Part shown: positions 8,822-17,262 of the stretch, in pieces
How positions within the stretch are numbered: position 1 is the first letter of the stretch
Layout of the letters: each line of letters opens with the position of its first letter
Assembly (NCBI GenBank): GCA_029552745.1
Contig: JAKPDK010000042.1
Location: 1 to 64,000 of the forward strand
Direction of reading: 5' to 3'
DNA length: 64,000 bases
From: Candidatus Hydrogenedentota bacterium
GTDB lineage: Bacteria > Hydrogenedentota > Hydrogenedentia > Hydrogenedentales > SLHB01
Notes under the pieces: generated by a model
Databases searched by the model: none
Seen by the model: only the letters and a program-made list of their open reading frames with translations
What the model was told of the DNA's origin: nothing
Program-made: the position numbers and the translations under genes

Positions 8822-9256
8822 TTACTTTCCCGCGTCGGAGGGAAAGTCTTCTCCGCGTTCTTTGGCTTTGACCGTGTTCCACCTGGCGATCGCTTCTTCC
8901 GGGGTAGCTGCCTTTTGATCGCCAAACACGTGCTCGTGTCGGCGAATCATCTTGGCATGAGCCGATTCCAGCGCATCGCGCAGAGTAAAACGTCCTTCTT
9001 GTTCTGCCGCAACCGCCGTAGCTAACAAAACAAAAAATACGTCCCCCCATTCTTCGGCTATCTGGTCATTTCCGCCCTGTTCAAACCCTTCCACAAGTTC
9101 TTGACATTCCTCCAAAGCGTACCGAGCAAAATCCTGGGCTCGCTGTTCCCGGTCCCAAGGGCAGCCTTTTGGACTACGGAGGTACCGGGCAAGTTCTGTA
9201 AGTGTTTGAAACCATTCTGCTTCGGATTGGGGCGTTCCCGTCAGATGTGGGTACAT
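8822..9256 (-). CDS. mazG: Single-domain MazG nucleotide pyrophosphohydrolase
   Basis: MazG hydrolyses (d)NTPs to NMP and pyrophosphate. The likely start is ATG 9256, giving MYPHLTGTPQSEAEWFQTL and 144 residues; an upstream extension is open but reads as non-homologous. The family signature KGCPWDREQ is at 30-38, the metal-binding EExxE is E49-E50-E53 and the second pair is E69 and D72 in EEWGDVFFVLL. KMIRRHEHVFGD near 102-113 is the usual MazG C-terminal motif. At 144 residues it has one MazG domain, whereas the E. coli enzyme of 263 has two. It is divergent from the zinc-ribbon gene. Confidence 0.9.
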   Translation of the reverse strand: MYPHLTGTPQSEAEWFQTLTELARYLRSPKGCPWDREQRAQDFARYALEECQELVEGFEQGGNDQIAEEWGDVFFVLLATAVAAEQEGRFTLRDALESAHAKMIRRHEHVFGDQKAATPEEAIARWNTVKAKERGEDFPSDAGK

Positions 9257-9334
9257 GTTCAGAAATATCCTCGTAAAAAGTGACTTAAGCTTTTGTGCCT
9301 TTCTGCCGATAATCCTTGACAGAGAGGAGTAGCT

Positions 9335-9541
9335 ATGATGACGGTTCAATGCTGCAAATGCAAACGGGTACGTAATGGCGCCCTGTGGGTAGCCCCTGAT
9401 CCCGCTCCAGAAGGTCCCGTCTCACATACGTATTGTCCCTCGTGCTATTTGGAATCTTGTCTCGAATTCTTCAGTGCAGAGGCGAGCCGCGCTTGCAGTG
9501 CATCGGCAGCCGCATTATCCCAAATCATCCAAGACGTCTGA
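9335..9541 (+). CDS. Small CxxC zinc-ribbon-like protein
   Basis: A 68-residue protein with CCKCKRVRNGALW near the N-terminus and SHTYCPSCYLE about 25 residues later, so two CxxC pairs that could hold one zinc. The start has GAGAGGAG seven bases upstream, which supports real translation. A similar CxxCKxxR...W...S.xxCPxC arrangement is seen in small proteins and tails linked to response regulators, but assignment here would be a guess. Possible terminator at 9568-9602. Confidence 0.7.
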   Translation: MMTVQCCKCKRVRNGALWVAPDPAPEGPVSHTYCPSCYLESCLEFFSAEASRACSASAAALSQIIQDV

Positions 9542-9567
9542 CATCTCCCAAAACCACCCACGCACCC

Positions 9568-9602
9568 AAAAAACACACGTGTGAGTTCCGCGCTTGTTTT
9601 TT
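9568..9602. terminator. A/T-stem hairpin between zinc-ribbon gene and tmRNA
   Basis: AAAAAACA at 9568-9575 pairs with TGTTTTTT at 9595-9602 around a loop containing CACGTGTG. It follows the plus-strand zinc-ribbon gene and lies past the 3' end of the minus-strand tmRNA, so it could end both. Confidence 0.45.
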
Positions 9603-9657
9603 TCCGGCGATTATCTCAAACGTCAGCCGACAACGCGCTTGACCTGACAAAAAATAT

Positions 9658-10016
9658 TGGTGGAGGCGGGGGGAATCGAACCCCCGTCCGAGAGTGTGGC
9701 AGCGGAAGCGTCTACGCGCGTAGCCCTTCTTTTGAAGATTCGCCCCTTCCAGCCGCGTCGGGCTCGCTGCTGAGAAGGCGCTAGGAGGGGTAAGTACTCC
9801 CGCTCGAGCGCCCCTCCGGCATTCGAGCAAGAGGTCTGCTGCCGTCGCCCTATCCCTCTAGCAGACAATCAAGGGTAGGACGGGTTGCCTAATTAGGCAG
9901 CCATTGCCAAAGGTTCATTGGCATTTGTGTTTTAATCGGCTTTTTACGAGGCCAACCGATCAACCTCGGCGCGCAACTTACGCCCCAAGCACCCCCGTCG
10001 AAACCTTGTCGCCCCC
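9658..10016 (-). ncRNA. ssrA: Transfer-messenger RNA (tmRNA)
   Basis: tmRNA rescues stalled ribosomes and tags the unfinished protein. The 5' end GGGGGCGACAAGG (10016 leftward) pairs over seven bases with the 3' end CGCCTCC, followed by an encoded ACCA ending at 9658. The T-arm reads GGGGGTTCGATTCCCCC. The tag frame on the minus strand, 9922 to 9893, reads GCC AAT GAA CCT TTG GCA ATG GCT GCC TAA, i.e. a probable tag ANEPLAMAA; the exact resume codon could be up to three codons earlier, since the frame stays open to AAC ACA AAT. GC-rich inverted repeats downstream of the tag are the expected pseudoknots. Length is 359 nt, standard one-piece form. Confidence 0.95.
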
Positions 10017-10208
10017 AGATACGGGCTCATGCGGGTTTTTGACGGGAACTGCCACCTTATCAAGTGGCACCTATATATTATGCCACATTTCTTGGCAGAG
10101 AAACATTATTTTGTATTCCTCCGGTATCTACTGTATCCAGCCCGTCGCCGCCATCGTGAAATGAAGGGCACTTCGTCACCGTGCCGTCTTGCGTTACGGC
10201 CTTCCACC

Positions 10209-10355
10209 GTCATTGCGAGAAGTGCCGAAGGGGCGACGCGGCAATACCCTTGGCAAGTTGAAGATGCCTCTAACTGTCCCCTCGCCGTTGTCTTCTTGCG
10301 CTGCGCGGCTAAGGGGATTGCTTCGTCGCTTCGGGGACTTGCTCCTCGCAATGAC
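10209..10355. repeat. Palindromic dispersed element, copy A
   Basis: A 147-base element bounded by GTCATTGCGAG and CTCGCAATGAC inverted ends. Inside are subterminal GACGCGGCAATACCC and GGGGATTGCTTCGTCGCTTCG arms and a variable centre. The same element recurs at 23906, 28960, 36263-36873 and 54159. Small open frames crossing it on both strands are artefacts of the repeat, not genes. Confidence 0.85.
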
Positions 10356-10403
10356 AACCAGAGGCATTGGGTGAAAAGCCTTGGACTGGACAGGGTCGGG
10401 GCA

Positions 10404-10423
10404 GGGCGAGGCATGCCTCGCCC
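10404..10423. repeat. Perfect 20-bp palindrome, second repeat family
   Basis: GGGCGAGGCATGCCTCGCCC is a perfect palindrome followed by CTACA. Related modules lie near other copies of the main element, at 24099, 36410, 54086 and 62170. Confidence 0.8.
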
Positions 10424-10440
10424 CTACAAAAGTCAAAGAA

Positions 10441-10477
10441 ATTACTCCGTCGCTTCGGGGACTTGCTCCTCACAAGA
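10441..10477. repeat. Half copy of the palindromic element
   Basis: ACTCCGTCGCTTCGGGGACT and GCTCCTCACAAG match the right arm of the GTCATTGCGAG element with a decayed end. No left arm is present. Confidence 0.6.
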
Positions 10478-10595
10478 AAAACCAGGGGCACTGGGCACGA
10501 ACGATGAACGTCCTATCAAGAGATATCTCAACCGCCCAACATGTTGCGGTTCATTCTCTTCAGGTACCCGCTGGTACCACTTCATAAGGTGACGG

Positions 10596-11768
10596 CTATT
10601 TCACTTGTCTCTTTATAGCGCGAATCCGGTCGTAGCGATAGTCGTATACAGGGGAGCCGCCGCGCTGCGTCGAATAAAACACGTACAACCAAGATTGGCC
10701 GTTCACAGTGGTGGAAAACGCCTGAGGCACATGACAGGCTGCCGCATCGGCATCAGGTGCGATAAAGCCGATGACTTTCCAGTTTATACCGTCGGGAGAG
10801 ACAGCTTCACAGAGCGCTCGCGTCGACCAATTGCGTCCTTCGGGGGTGGAATTGTCTTTGGGCGGAAATCCGGGTGGATCGGCGAAACTAAAATACTGGT
10901 TGCCCACCCGTATGACCGATGGATTAGTCCAGTTGATAATGAGAGGCTCGCCTAAGACATGTCGAATCTGAAAACCATTAGGTTTATCAAACGCTCCGTC
11001 GTTCTCGGCATATCCCATACACACGCCCGTACCCGGAACCCAATAATCAAACCACAATTTCCAGCGTCCCTCATCCCACATCAACGACGGACGATGAAAA
11101 TCGCAAAGGCTCTGAGAAGTGCTCTCCGCTTCCTGTACCTCTTTAGGTTCTATCAGTAATGGCTGTGGGGTTTTCTGCCAATGGATACCGTCAGTTGAGG
11201 TGGCGCCCATGATACACAGCAACATCCCATCCAGGTGGTCTTTTGATTTCTTGTAATAGGGTTTGCTGGTGGCGCTGTACGCCATGTAATACGTGCCGTC
11301 TTTCCAGATCACGGAGGGGTCTCCGTTGTGCCATTCGTCGTAGTAACGGCCGCTCGCTGTGACCACAGGTATCCACTTCTGGGGCTTCATGTCCCTATCC
11401 CAACCTGCCTCGCCGCAATAGACCTCCCACTTCAACAGGTCTTTGGAGCGAGCAAAATAGATGGCATCGCAACCGGGCTGGTTGGGATTACCGTCCTCAG
11501 CCGCCCACCCAAAAAACCACATTTCGTATCGGTACTCTTTTTCCGGGACCTCCACCACACACGGTTGGTACATATTGCAAAAGCCCCAAATCAAGTCTTT
11601 CCCCACCGCTTTCCAAGCATCACGGGGTTGGATGGGGCGTTCCCAGCCATTATCGGGCGGACGGGGCGTCAGGCTCGGTGAGGACGATGTCACGGACTCG
11701 GCGCCTGCCGATGCGATGATCAGGAGCACTGATAAGAAGAGAAACAACGACCTTTTCTTTTTATCCAT
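10596..11768 (-). CDS. Secreted five-bladed beta-propeller glycosidase-like protein (GH43/GH32 fold)
   Basis: A 390-residue protein with a signal peptide (basic start, hydrophobic LFLFLSVLLIIASAGA, cleavage near residue 23). The mature part has propeller-like repeats: YEMWFFGWAAEDG, AIYFARSKDLLKWEVY, HNGDPSVIWKDGTYYMAYSA at about 148-166 and SDGIHWQ/SPDGINWK repeats. These match arabinanase/fructosidase-like propellers, in which such Asp residues are catalytic or structural, but the family cannot be fixed. AGAGGTG precedes the ATG. It lies 13 bases after the 1035-aa gene, so the two form an operon for extracytoplasmic carbohydrate breakdown. Confidence 0.75.
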   Translation of the reverse strand: MDKKKRSLFLFLSVLLIIASAGAESVTSSSPSLTPRPPDNGWERPIQPRDAWKAVGKDLIWGFCNMYQPCVVEVPEKEYRYEMWFFGWAAEDGNPNQPGCDAIYFARSKDLLKWEVYCGEAGWDRDMKPQKWIPVVTASGRYYDEWHNGDPSVIWKDGTYYMAYSATSKPYYKKSKDHLDGMLLCIMGATSTDGIHWQKTPQPLLIEPKEVQEAESTSQSLCDFHRPSLMWDEGRWKLWFDYWVPGTGVCMGYAENDGAFDKPNGFQIRHVLGEPLIINWTNPSVIRVGNQYFSFADPPGFPPKDNSTPEGRNWSTRALCEAVSPDGINWKVIGFIAPDADAAACHVPQAFSTTVNGQSWLYVFYSTQRGGSPVYDYRYDRIRAIKRQVK

Positions 11769-11781
11769 AATTCACCTCTTT

Positions 11782-14700
11782 TTATTTTTCATTCCATAGT
11801 CTGAAAGTCTCAAACAGCCCATAACCAACTGTGTGATATTCGTTCCCAGGCGGAAGCCCACTTTCGGGCGCTCTACGAAACATATCGGGACCTGCGATGC
11901 CGAGCGGCGGACTATTGTGGTGCGGTCCCAACGTGTTTTTGAGCGTACCCAACACGGTCACGGAGATGGTATTTTTGCCACGTTTCACAAACGACGTCAC
12001 ATCGCATTCGAAGGGGCGATGATAAATCGTTCCTGCCTCTTTTTCATTCACTTTCACCGTAGCAACACTTCCGTACCATTTTTCCGGCAGGGCAACGATG
12101 TATTTTCCGGATACATTTTCTACTTGAAACTCTTGCGCGTACTCGACGGCATGTCCATAGAGCGGATATCCTTGTTGATTCCATGGACCTAGCCCGAGCG
12201 GAGTAGGAGGGACGATGACAAACCCTTTTTCGGTTGGCTTAAGCGAAAAATCTCCCAAGATATAAATCGGCTGAATTTCGTGCCACACCATGAAAGGATG
12301 CGCTTCCAGGACGATCTCGTTTTCGCCTACCCGCGCCATACGGCGGATATCCAACCGGCCTGTTTCTCTGTCGATGAACCACTCATGTGGTTCCTCCGTA
12401 AGGAACACGCCATTGCAGTAAATATCATAGATGTCCGTGCGTTCGATGGCGACCTCCAACGACTTTGGAATATCCCCTTCAATCGTGAACCTGTACGTCG
12501 CCTTGAAACCGCTGTCTTCCGGGAACGTCATCTGGATGAACTCATCTCGGAACTGCACCGAATGATCCCAAGGATTTCCAAAAAGCCCATGCTCGTGAAA
12601 CACCTTGTGGGAGGCCGGCCAGTAGTAACTGTTTTGCAGTTTGTTTCCTTTGATTTCGAGATCAAGATAATCCAATGTCAAAACATTCGGCTGAAGGGGC
12701 TGAATTTTCAGATTCCCCGTTGGTTCTACCGCCACGCGTTCGGCAGAGGCAGCAGGCACGGCGTCGAGGCGTTCCTTTGTCAAAAACACCAGCAGGCTTC
12801 CTGCCGGTGATAGTTGGAAAGGCATTCGGATAGTCCCATCCTCGCCTCGATCGAACGGGCAAGTCATAATTTCGCCTGTCTCGGTGTCCCAACGCTGCGC
12901 TCCCCCGGCTTTGGCGTACAAGACGCCTTCCACGGAACGACTGGGATGGGAATTGACGAGAAACACAAGGTCCCCTTCTTTGAAATGACGGCGTTGGTGG
13001 AAAAGAAGATCTTCTGAGGTGGCGGAATACTCGATACGAAAGTCGTCCGCGCTCGCCGCCGAAAGTTGGGCTATGGCATCTTCTAGAGACAGATTCTTAA
13101 AACCATCGGAGCTTCTCAAATCTTGCAATTGCGTTGTTTGCACACCGTCAACGCGGTCTAACCGACACTCCCCGCAGGAAATCACCTTGCCTCCCTCACG
13201 CAAGAATTTTGCCAAGAGATCGACGGTTGTTGCATTGAGATTTTCAACAAACGGCGGAAGCAAAACCGTCGAATAACGCTGTTTTCCAACAACAAACTGG
13301 GCATTCTCGACGGCACCGTGTTCCGAAATCACCTTTTCAGAGCCAAGGTCAAATTCCACCTGCGCCCGTGCGAGCGCCATAAGAAGCCGGTGAAACTCTT
13401 TCCCCAAGGTATTGAGGTGTTCTCCTCCTGATACCTGATACATCCAAGCCGTTGTAGTGGGCTCAATCACCAAAACCTGCGCAGAAGGAGCGCCATGCGA
13501 CAGCGCCGCAGACAGTCTTGTAAAGTGGGTTTCCAACACCGGGTAGGCGTCCCACCATGGGCTATGATAGGAAAAAGTAGGCGGATAGTCCGTCTTACGG
13601 GCGCCGCGTAACGTCGTCCACGACAAATGCTCGTTGATGGTATTCACGCCAAACACCTGAAGCCAGTCACCGATGCGTTTCATGTCCTCCAGCCGCATGT
13701 CCCAACCGCCGCCGCCAAACGCTTCGCACAACGTGCGGCGGCGTCCCAGCTGATTTGCCACACTGCTAATCTCAAGTGCCGCCCGAACGTTTCCCACTTG
13801 CGCATGCGGGTCTTCGCTAAATGGCTGGTTGAAAAGAATGTCTATACCGGGACGTTGCTGCCAGGCTGCCATCGCCATGTTATCCGGAGCCATGACGGCC
13901 TTAGGCCATTCATGTTCCCAGTAATGTCCCGTGAACTCCAGGTTGTATGTTGCACAATACTCAAAGTACGGTTTTGCCCAACGCTCAATGAAAAGGTCCA
14001 ACAGGATTTGGAAATAATTGTGACGAACACGCTTCCAATCTCCCAACTCCGCTACCAACAAAGGCAGATTGTCCAGCAAGGAATAACCCCAACGATTTTG
14101 AAATACTTCCGGTAGATCAGGCGTCCAATGGAGCCCCCCTGCGGGCGCCAGATGCGGTTCATCGGTGAACACGCCGGGAATACGCTTACCAAACTCGGAG
14201 CCAAACCGTTTTCGGTACGCCTCCACCGTGACTTCGAGAAACTTTTCGGTGACGCCTTTACGAAGCAAGTCTACGTAGTATTTCCCAGCAAACCATTGGG
14301 AGGTTCCGGCATATCGCAGGGAAACGACGTAATATTCTCCCTCGGGCAAGGCGTCGCCCGCGCGCACTTTTTCGGTGATATTGGAAAGAGGTTTGTCGGC
14401 TACTGAAGATTTCGCATAAACCGCAAGTATATTTTCGTCCCATTTAGGCGTCTGAGATACTGATTTGACGTCTATACCCTGTCCCCTGGACTCGGGCATG
14501 GCTTCGGGAACCTCCCCGCCGGCAAACCCGGAGGGATACGAGTTTTCATCGTAGATCCACAACAAAATACCCAATCGTTCCGCTTCCGCCAGCGCATGTT
14601 TCCATAAACGGAACCATTCTTCGGAAAGATAAGGTGTCATGAGGCCGGGGCGTGGATGAACGAAAACTTGGCGGATGTTGCGTTGTGCATAGTCTTCCAA

Positions 14701-14889
14701 TGCCCGCGTAATGGCATCATCCGTCATTTCGTCATTCCAAACCCAAAACGGCGCGGTTGTGTATTCTCCCGACGGGGCCGAAAAAAGCCCGCTCACATCA
14801 GAAGCAGAGTCCAAATCCATCCCAGCATACATTGGAAAAGCTCCTCCCATAACTATCATCATTACAAACCACGTTTTGCCGTTCCTCAT
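11782..14889 (-). CDS. Secreted GH106-like (alpha-L-rhamnosidase-like) glycoside hydrolase
   Basis: 1035 residues with a signal peptide (KTWFVMMIVMGGAFPMYAG). The N-terminal segment APFWVWNDEMTDDAITRALE at 45-64, then IRQVFVHPRPG and LGILLWIYDENSYPSGFAGG, resembles the TIM-barrel entrance of GH106-like proteins, where PFWxWN marks the family. Glu/Asp-rich segments such as VFTDEPHL and GHYWEHEW are candidate catalytic sites. The C-terminal third (from about 730) has jelly-roll-like segments such as KSLEVAIERTDIYDIYCNG and KNTISVTVLGTLKN, typical of galactose-binding-like domains. First gene of the operon with the propeller protein. GH106 identity is inferred; a related uncharacterised family is possible. 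Confidence 0.75.
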   Translation of the reverse strand: MRNGKTWFVMMIVMGGAFPMYAGMDLDSASDVSGLFSAPSGEYTTAPFWVWNDEMTDDAITRALEDYAQRNIRQVFVHPRPGLMTPYLSEEWFRLWKHALAEAERLGILLWIYDENSYPSGFAGGEVPEAMPESRGQGIDVKSVSQTPKWDENILAVYAKSSVADKPLSNITEKVRAGDALPEGEYYVVSLRYAGTSQWFAGKYYVDLLRKGVTEKFLEVTVEAYRKRFGSEFGKRIPGVFTDEPHLAPAGGLHWTPDLPEVFQNRWGYSLLDNLPLLVAELGDWKRVRHNYFQILLDLFIERWAKPYFEYCATYNLEFTGHYWEHEWPKAVMAPDNMAMAAWQQRPGIDILFNQPFSEDPHAQVGNVRAALEISSVANQLGRRRTLCEAFGGGGWDMRLEDMKRIGDWLQVFGVNTINEHLSWTTLRGARKTDYPPTFSYHSPWWDAYPVLETHFTRLSAALSHGAPSAQVLVIEPTTTAWMYQVSGGEHLNTLGKEFHRLLMALARAQVEFDLGSEKVISEHGAVENAQFVVGKQRYSTVLLPPFVENLNATTVDLLAKFLREGGKVISCGECRLDRVDGVQTTQLQDLRSSDGFKNLSLEDAIAQLSAASADDFRIEYSATSEDLLFHQRRHFKEGDLVFLVNSHPSRSVEGVLYAKAGGAQRWDTETGEIMTCPFDRGEDGTIRMPFQLSPAGSLLVFLTKERLDAVPAASAERVAVEPTGNLKIQPLQPNVLTLDYLDLEIKGNKLQNSYYWPASHKVFHEHGLFGNPWDHSVQFRDEFIQMTFPEDSGFKATYRFTIEGDIPKSLEVAIERTDIYDIYCNGVFLTEEPHEWFIDRETGRLDIRRMARVGENEIVLEAHPFMVWHEIQPIYILGDFSLKPTEKGFVIVPPTPLGLGPWNQQGYPLYGHAVEYAQEFQVENVSGKYIVALPEKWYGSVATVKVNEKEAGTIYHRPFECDVTSFVKRGKNTISVTVLGTLKNTLGPHHNSPPLGIAGPDMFRRAPESGLPPGNEYHTVGYGLFETFRLWNEK

Positions 14890-14958
14890 CTTTCGTACTC
14901 CATCGTGGTTACGGCAGCGCCGACCCTTCGCTTTTTGAGACCGTCCTATGATGAGTGG

Positions 14959-15963
14959 TCAAACCGAACTACCCGTTGTCTCCTCCCGTTGCACAAAAGG
15001 CTCTTGACGTGTGAAATCGGGAAGAAAAACGTTCTGGCTCTCACACTCCTGTACCAGCAGGTGCTCAAACCCGAGGTCCAGAGCGTACTGTACCACGTCC
15101 TCATATTCCCGCCACGAAAGACTTCTCGCGATTTCAGGATAGTCAGCGGCTCTGTGCTGCGGCGTATACTGACTCATGAGACTCAGGGGGATATCCGTAA
15201 GCCCTTCGTCTTTTAACCATAGCAAAAGGTCATACGTACCCGCCACGTTATCGGGCAACACGAGGTGGCGCAAAATCACCCCACGCTGACTAGAAGAAGT
15301 TTCCACGTCGTAAGGTCCCACTTGACGATACATTTCGCGAATGGCTTCACAGGCGATCTGAGGATAATTCGGCGCGGCGGAGTACCTTGCAGCAGCCTTC
15401 CTGTCCATGTATTTCAAATCCGGCAGGTAAATATCCACGATGCCCTCTAGACACCGCAGGAATTCGACCATCTCATAGCCGTTGGTATTAAAAACAAGAG
15501 GAAGCTGAACCTCCGTTTCATACGCTTTCTGCAAGGCGAGTAAAACGGGGTACATACAGTGAGTGGCTGTGACCAGGTTGATGTTTCCGGCGCCTTTTCG
15601 CTGCAGCTCACAAAAATCCCTAGCCAGCTCGTCCACCGTGGCATCACGCCCTAAACCTTCCCAACTAATTTGGTAGTTTTGACAAAACACACAACGCAAA
15701 TTGCAATGTGTAAAAAAGACCGTGCCGCTGCCGCCGGTACCCACGAGCATGGGTTCTTCACCAAAATGCAACGTGGCGGAGGCATACCGAACCTGAGGGG
15801 AAACCAACGACAAGGGCGTGCGGCAAACACCCAGCTGCCCTTCCCAGCGGTTTACTCCACATTCGCGCCCGCAACACCGGCACGCTTGGAGCATGACCCT
15901 CAGTTGATGGGTTGCTTGACGAAGCCGGGCGATTTTCTTCTGGCGGGTGCACTCGGAAAGCAC
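14959..15963 (-). CDS. PflX-like radical SAM protein (COG1313 type)
   Basis: An iron-sulfur radical SAM protein related to pyruvate formate-lyase activating enzymes. The SAM-cluster motif THCNLRCVFCQNYQ supplies C87, C91 and C94 counted from the GTG at 15963. An N-terminal set, ACRCCGRECGVNR and GQLGVCR, adds extra cysteines, as in the PflX/AmmeMemoRadiSam group. FNTNGYEMVEFL and YLPDLKYMD are typical of the barrel. A TTG at 15984 would overlap the macro-domain stop; GTG 15963, preceded by AGGAATAGGG, is preferred. It is last in a PilZ-macro-radical SAM row. Target protein unknown. Confidence 0.85.
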   Translation of the reverse strand: MLSECTRQKKIARLRQATHQLRVMLQACRCCGRECGVNRWEGQLGVCRTPLSLVSPQVRYASATLHFGEEPMLVGTGGSGTVFFTHCNLRCVFCQNYQISWEGLGRDATVDELARDFCELQRKGAGNINLVTATHCMYPVLLALQKAYETEVQLPLVFNTNGYEMVEFLRCLEGIVDIYLPDLKYMDRKAAARYSAAPNYPQIACEAIREMYRQVGPYDVETSSSQRGVILRHLVLPDNVAGTYDLLLWLKDEGLTDIPLSLMSQYTPQHRAADYPEIARSLSWREYEDVVQYALDLGFEHLLVQECESQNVFLPDFTRQEPFVQREETTGSSV

Positions 15964-15973
15964 TGGCTTTACC

Positions 15974-16507
15974 CTATTCCTCAAGTTCGGAGAAAGCCGA
16001 TTGGTAGTGTTCCACTAGGGCAGGGTCAAAAAGGACGAATCGTACGCACTCGATACCTTCGGTGGTACGCACGAAATCTGCCACGGTTTTCACCGCAATA
16101 CGGGCAGCTTCCTCAAAGGGATAGCCATACACACCGCAGCTGATTGCAGGAAACGCTATGGTTTTTACTCCATTTTCCAGTGCCACTTCCAAACTGCGGC
16201 GATAACAACTTGCCAAGAGTTTGGGTTCGCCGTGGTTGCCGTCACGATAAACAGGTCCCACCGTATGAATAACATACCTTGCGGGCAGACGTCCGCCCGT
16301 GGTGATCTTGGCTTCGCCCGTCGGACATCCGCCCAGTTTCTTGCATTCTTCCAAAATGGCGGGACCGCCCGCGCGGTGGATGGCGCCATCCACGCCGCCG
16401 CCCCCCAGCAATGTGGTATTCGCCGCATTGACGATGGCGTCAACTTGTTCTTTCGTAATATCTCCCTTCACAAGCTCCAAACGAGTCTTGCCAACAGTCT
16501 TGACCAT
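15974..16507 (-). CDS. Macro-domain protein, probable O-acetyl-ADP-ribose deacetylase
   Basis: A 177-residue stand-alone macro domain of the MacroD/YmdB class. It shows VKGDITKEQVDAIVNAAN at 13-30, the ligand loop LLGGGGVDGAIHRAGG at 33-48, GRLPARYVIHTVGP and the phosphate loop FPAISCGVYGYP. These residues bind ADP-ribose and position the catalytic Asn and Asp; family members remove acetyl from O-acetyl-ADP-ribose or mono-ADP-ribose from proteins. GGGGTGG precedes the ATG. It lies 26 bases after PilZ and about 10 bases before the radical SAM start, which suggests co-transcription, though no shared pathway is apparent. Confidence 0.93.
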   Translation of the reverse strand: MVKTVGKTRLELVKGDITKEQVDAIVNAANTTLLGGGGVDGAIHRAGGPAILEECKKLGGCPTGEAKITTGGRLPARYVIHTVGPVYRDGNHGEPKLLASCYRRSLEVALENGVKTIAFPAISCGVYGYPFEEAARIAVKTVADFVRTTEGIECVRFVLFDPALVEHYQSAFSELEE

Positions 16508-16533
16508 CTTCCACCCCTGACCTTACAGTTGCA

Positions 16534-16944
16534 TCAGAAATCATCGAGGGTCTCTTTTTTTCTTCGTAAACCCACGCTGTCTTCGATTTCTTCTTCGACC
16601 TGCGCCACATCCGCGGCGTTGTAACGCACCAAGTTTCGGAGATGCTCCATGCTCTCCTCATCCACCTGACAAAACTCCACCGCAATCCCTTCGTCTGTGC
16701 AACGAACGATACGCCCTGCCGCGTGGATCGACAAGGGAACGGCTGCACCTGGCAAGGAGACGGATACCTGGCACGCGGCCCCCGAAGGCAGTTTCCCTAT
16801 GGGAGAACCCGCTTGAACAAAAAGTCCACTCAAACTCACATCGCGTGCCTGACCAGAAACTTCAGCGCCGTCTTGAGTGGTAATGGTCACGTGGGTTTGG
16901 GCTTGCGCCCGTGTAAAATCGCGCCTGTTAGACTTAGATGTCAT
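16534..16944 (-). CDS. PilZ domain protein, probable c-di-GMP receptor
   Basis: A 136-residue protein that is essentially one PilZ domain. The two ligand motifs are present: RRDFTR near residue 7 (RxxxR) and ARDVSLSGLFVQAG near residue 33 (D/NxSxxG). These bind intercalated cyclic di-GMP in known PilZ proteins. The C-terminal 25 residues are acidic then basic (VEEEIEDSVGLRRKKE) and may form an interaction helix. It heads the PilZ-macro-radical SAM group. Its output is unknown; pili, chemotaxis and exopolysaccharide genes elsewhere in the window are possible but unproven targets. Confidence 0.87.
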   Translation of the reverse strand: MTSKSNRRDFTRAQAQTHVTITTQDGAEVSGQARDVSLSGLFVQAGSPIGKLPSGAACQVSVSLPGAAVPLSIHAAGRIVRCTDEGIAVEFCQVDEESMEHLRNLVRYNAADVAQVEEEIEDSVGLRRKKETLDDF

Positions 16945-17073
16945 CGCTTTTTCCTCGCGATTGGAAAAGGAATAGCGTTCTGTTCTTTTGCCCTTATACT
17001 ACCACGATGTACGTCTCTAGGGCCTGCAACGCCCGTATAACCGGTATCACTTTGGGCAGTACGAGAGCATTCA

Positions 17074-17152
17074 TGGTCGGGGCGCGGGGATTCGAACCCC
17101 GGACCTCCTGCTCCCAAAGCAGGCGCGCTAAACCGGACTGCGCTACGCCCCG
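17074..17152 (-). tRNA. tRNA-Pro (anticodon TGG), CCA encoded
   Basis: The minus strand gives a full cloverleaf: acceptor CGGGGCG/CGCCCCG, D-arm region TAGCGCAGTCCGGTTTAGCG, anticodon stem-loop CCTGC TTTGGGA GCAGG with anticodon TGG, T-arm CCGGGGTTCGAATCCCCG, then A and an encoded CCA at 17074-17076. Read in isolation it would decode CCA and, with wobble, other proline codons. Confidence 0.97.
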
Positions 17153-17262
17153 TATTCCACTATGGCCTATATGCTAACACATAACAGGCGAGAGACGACA
17201 ACCCGCCCTTTTTGTAGTGTATCTTCATCTAATCCGTGACAACCGGGTGAAACGGGTTTACG

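Noticed and set aside
10029-10592. 187-codon open frame and several shorter ones
   Set aside because: They cross the palindromic element; the peptides derive from the repeat.
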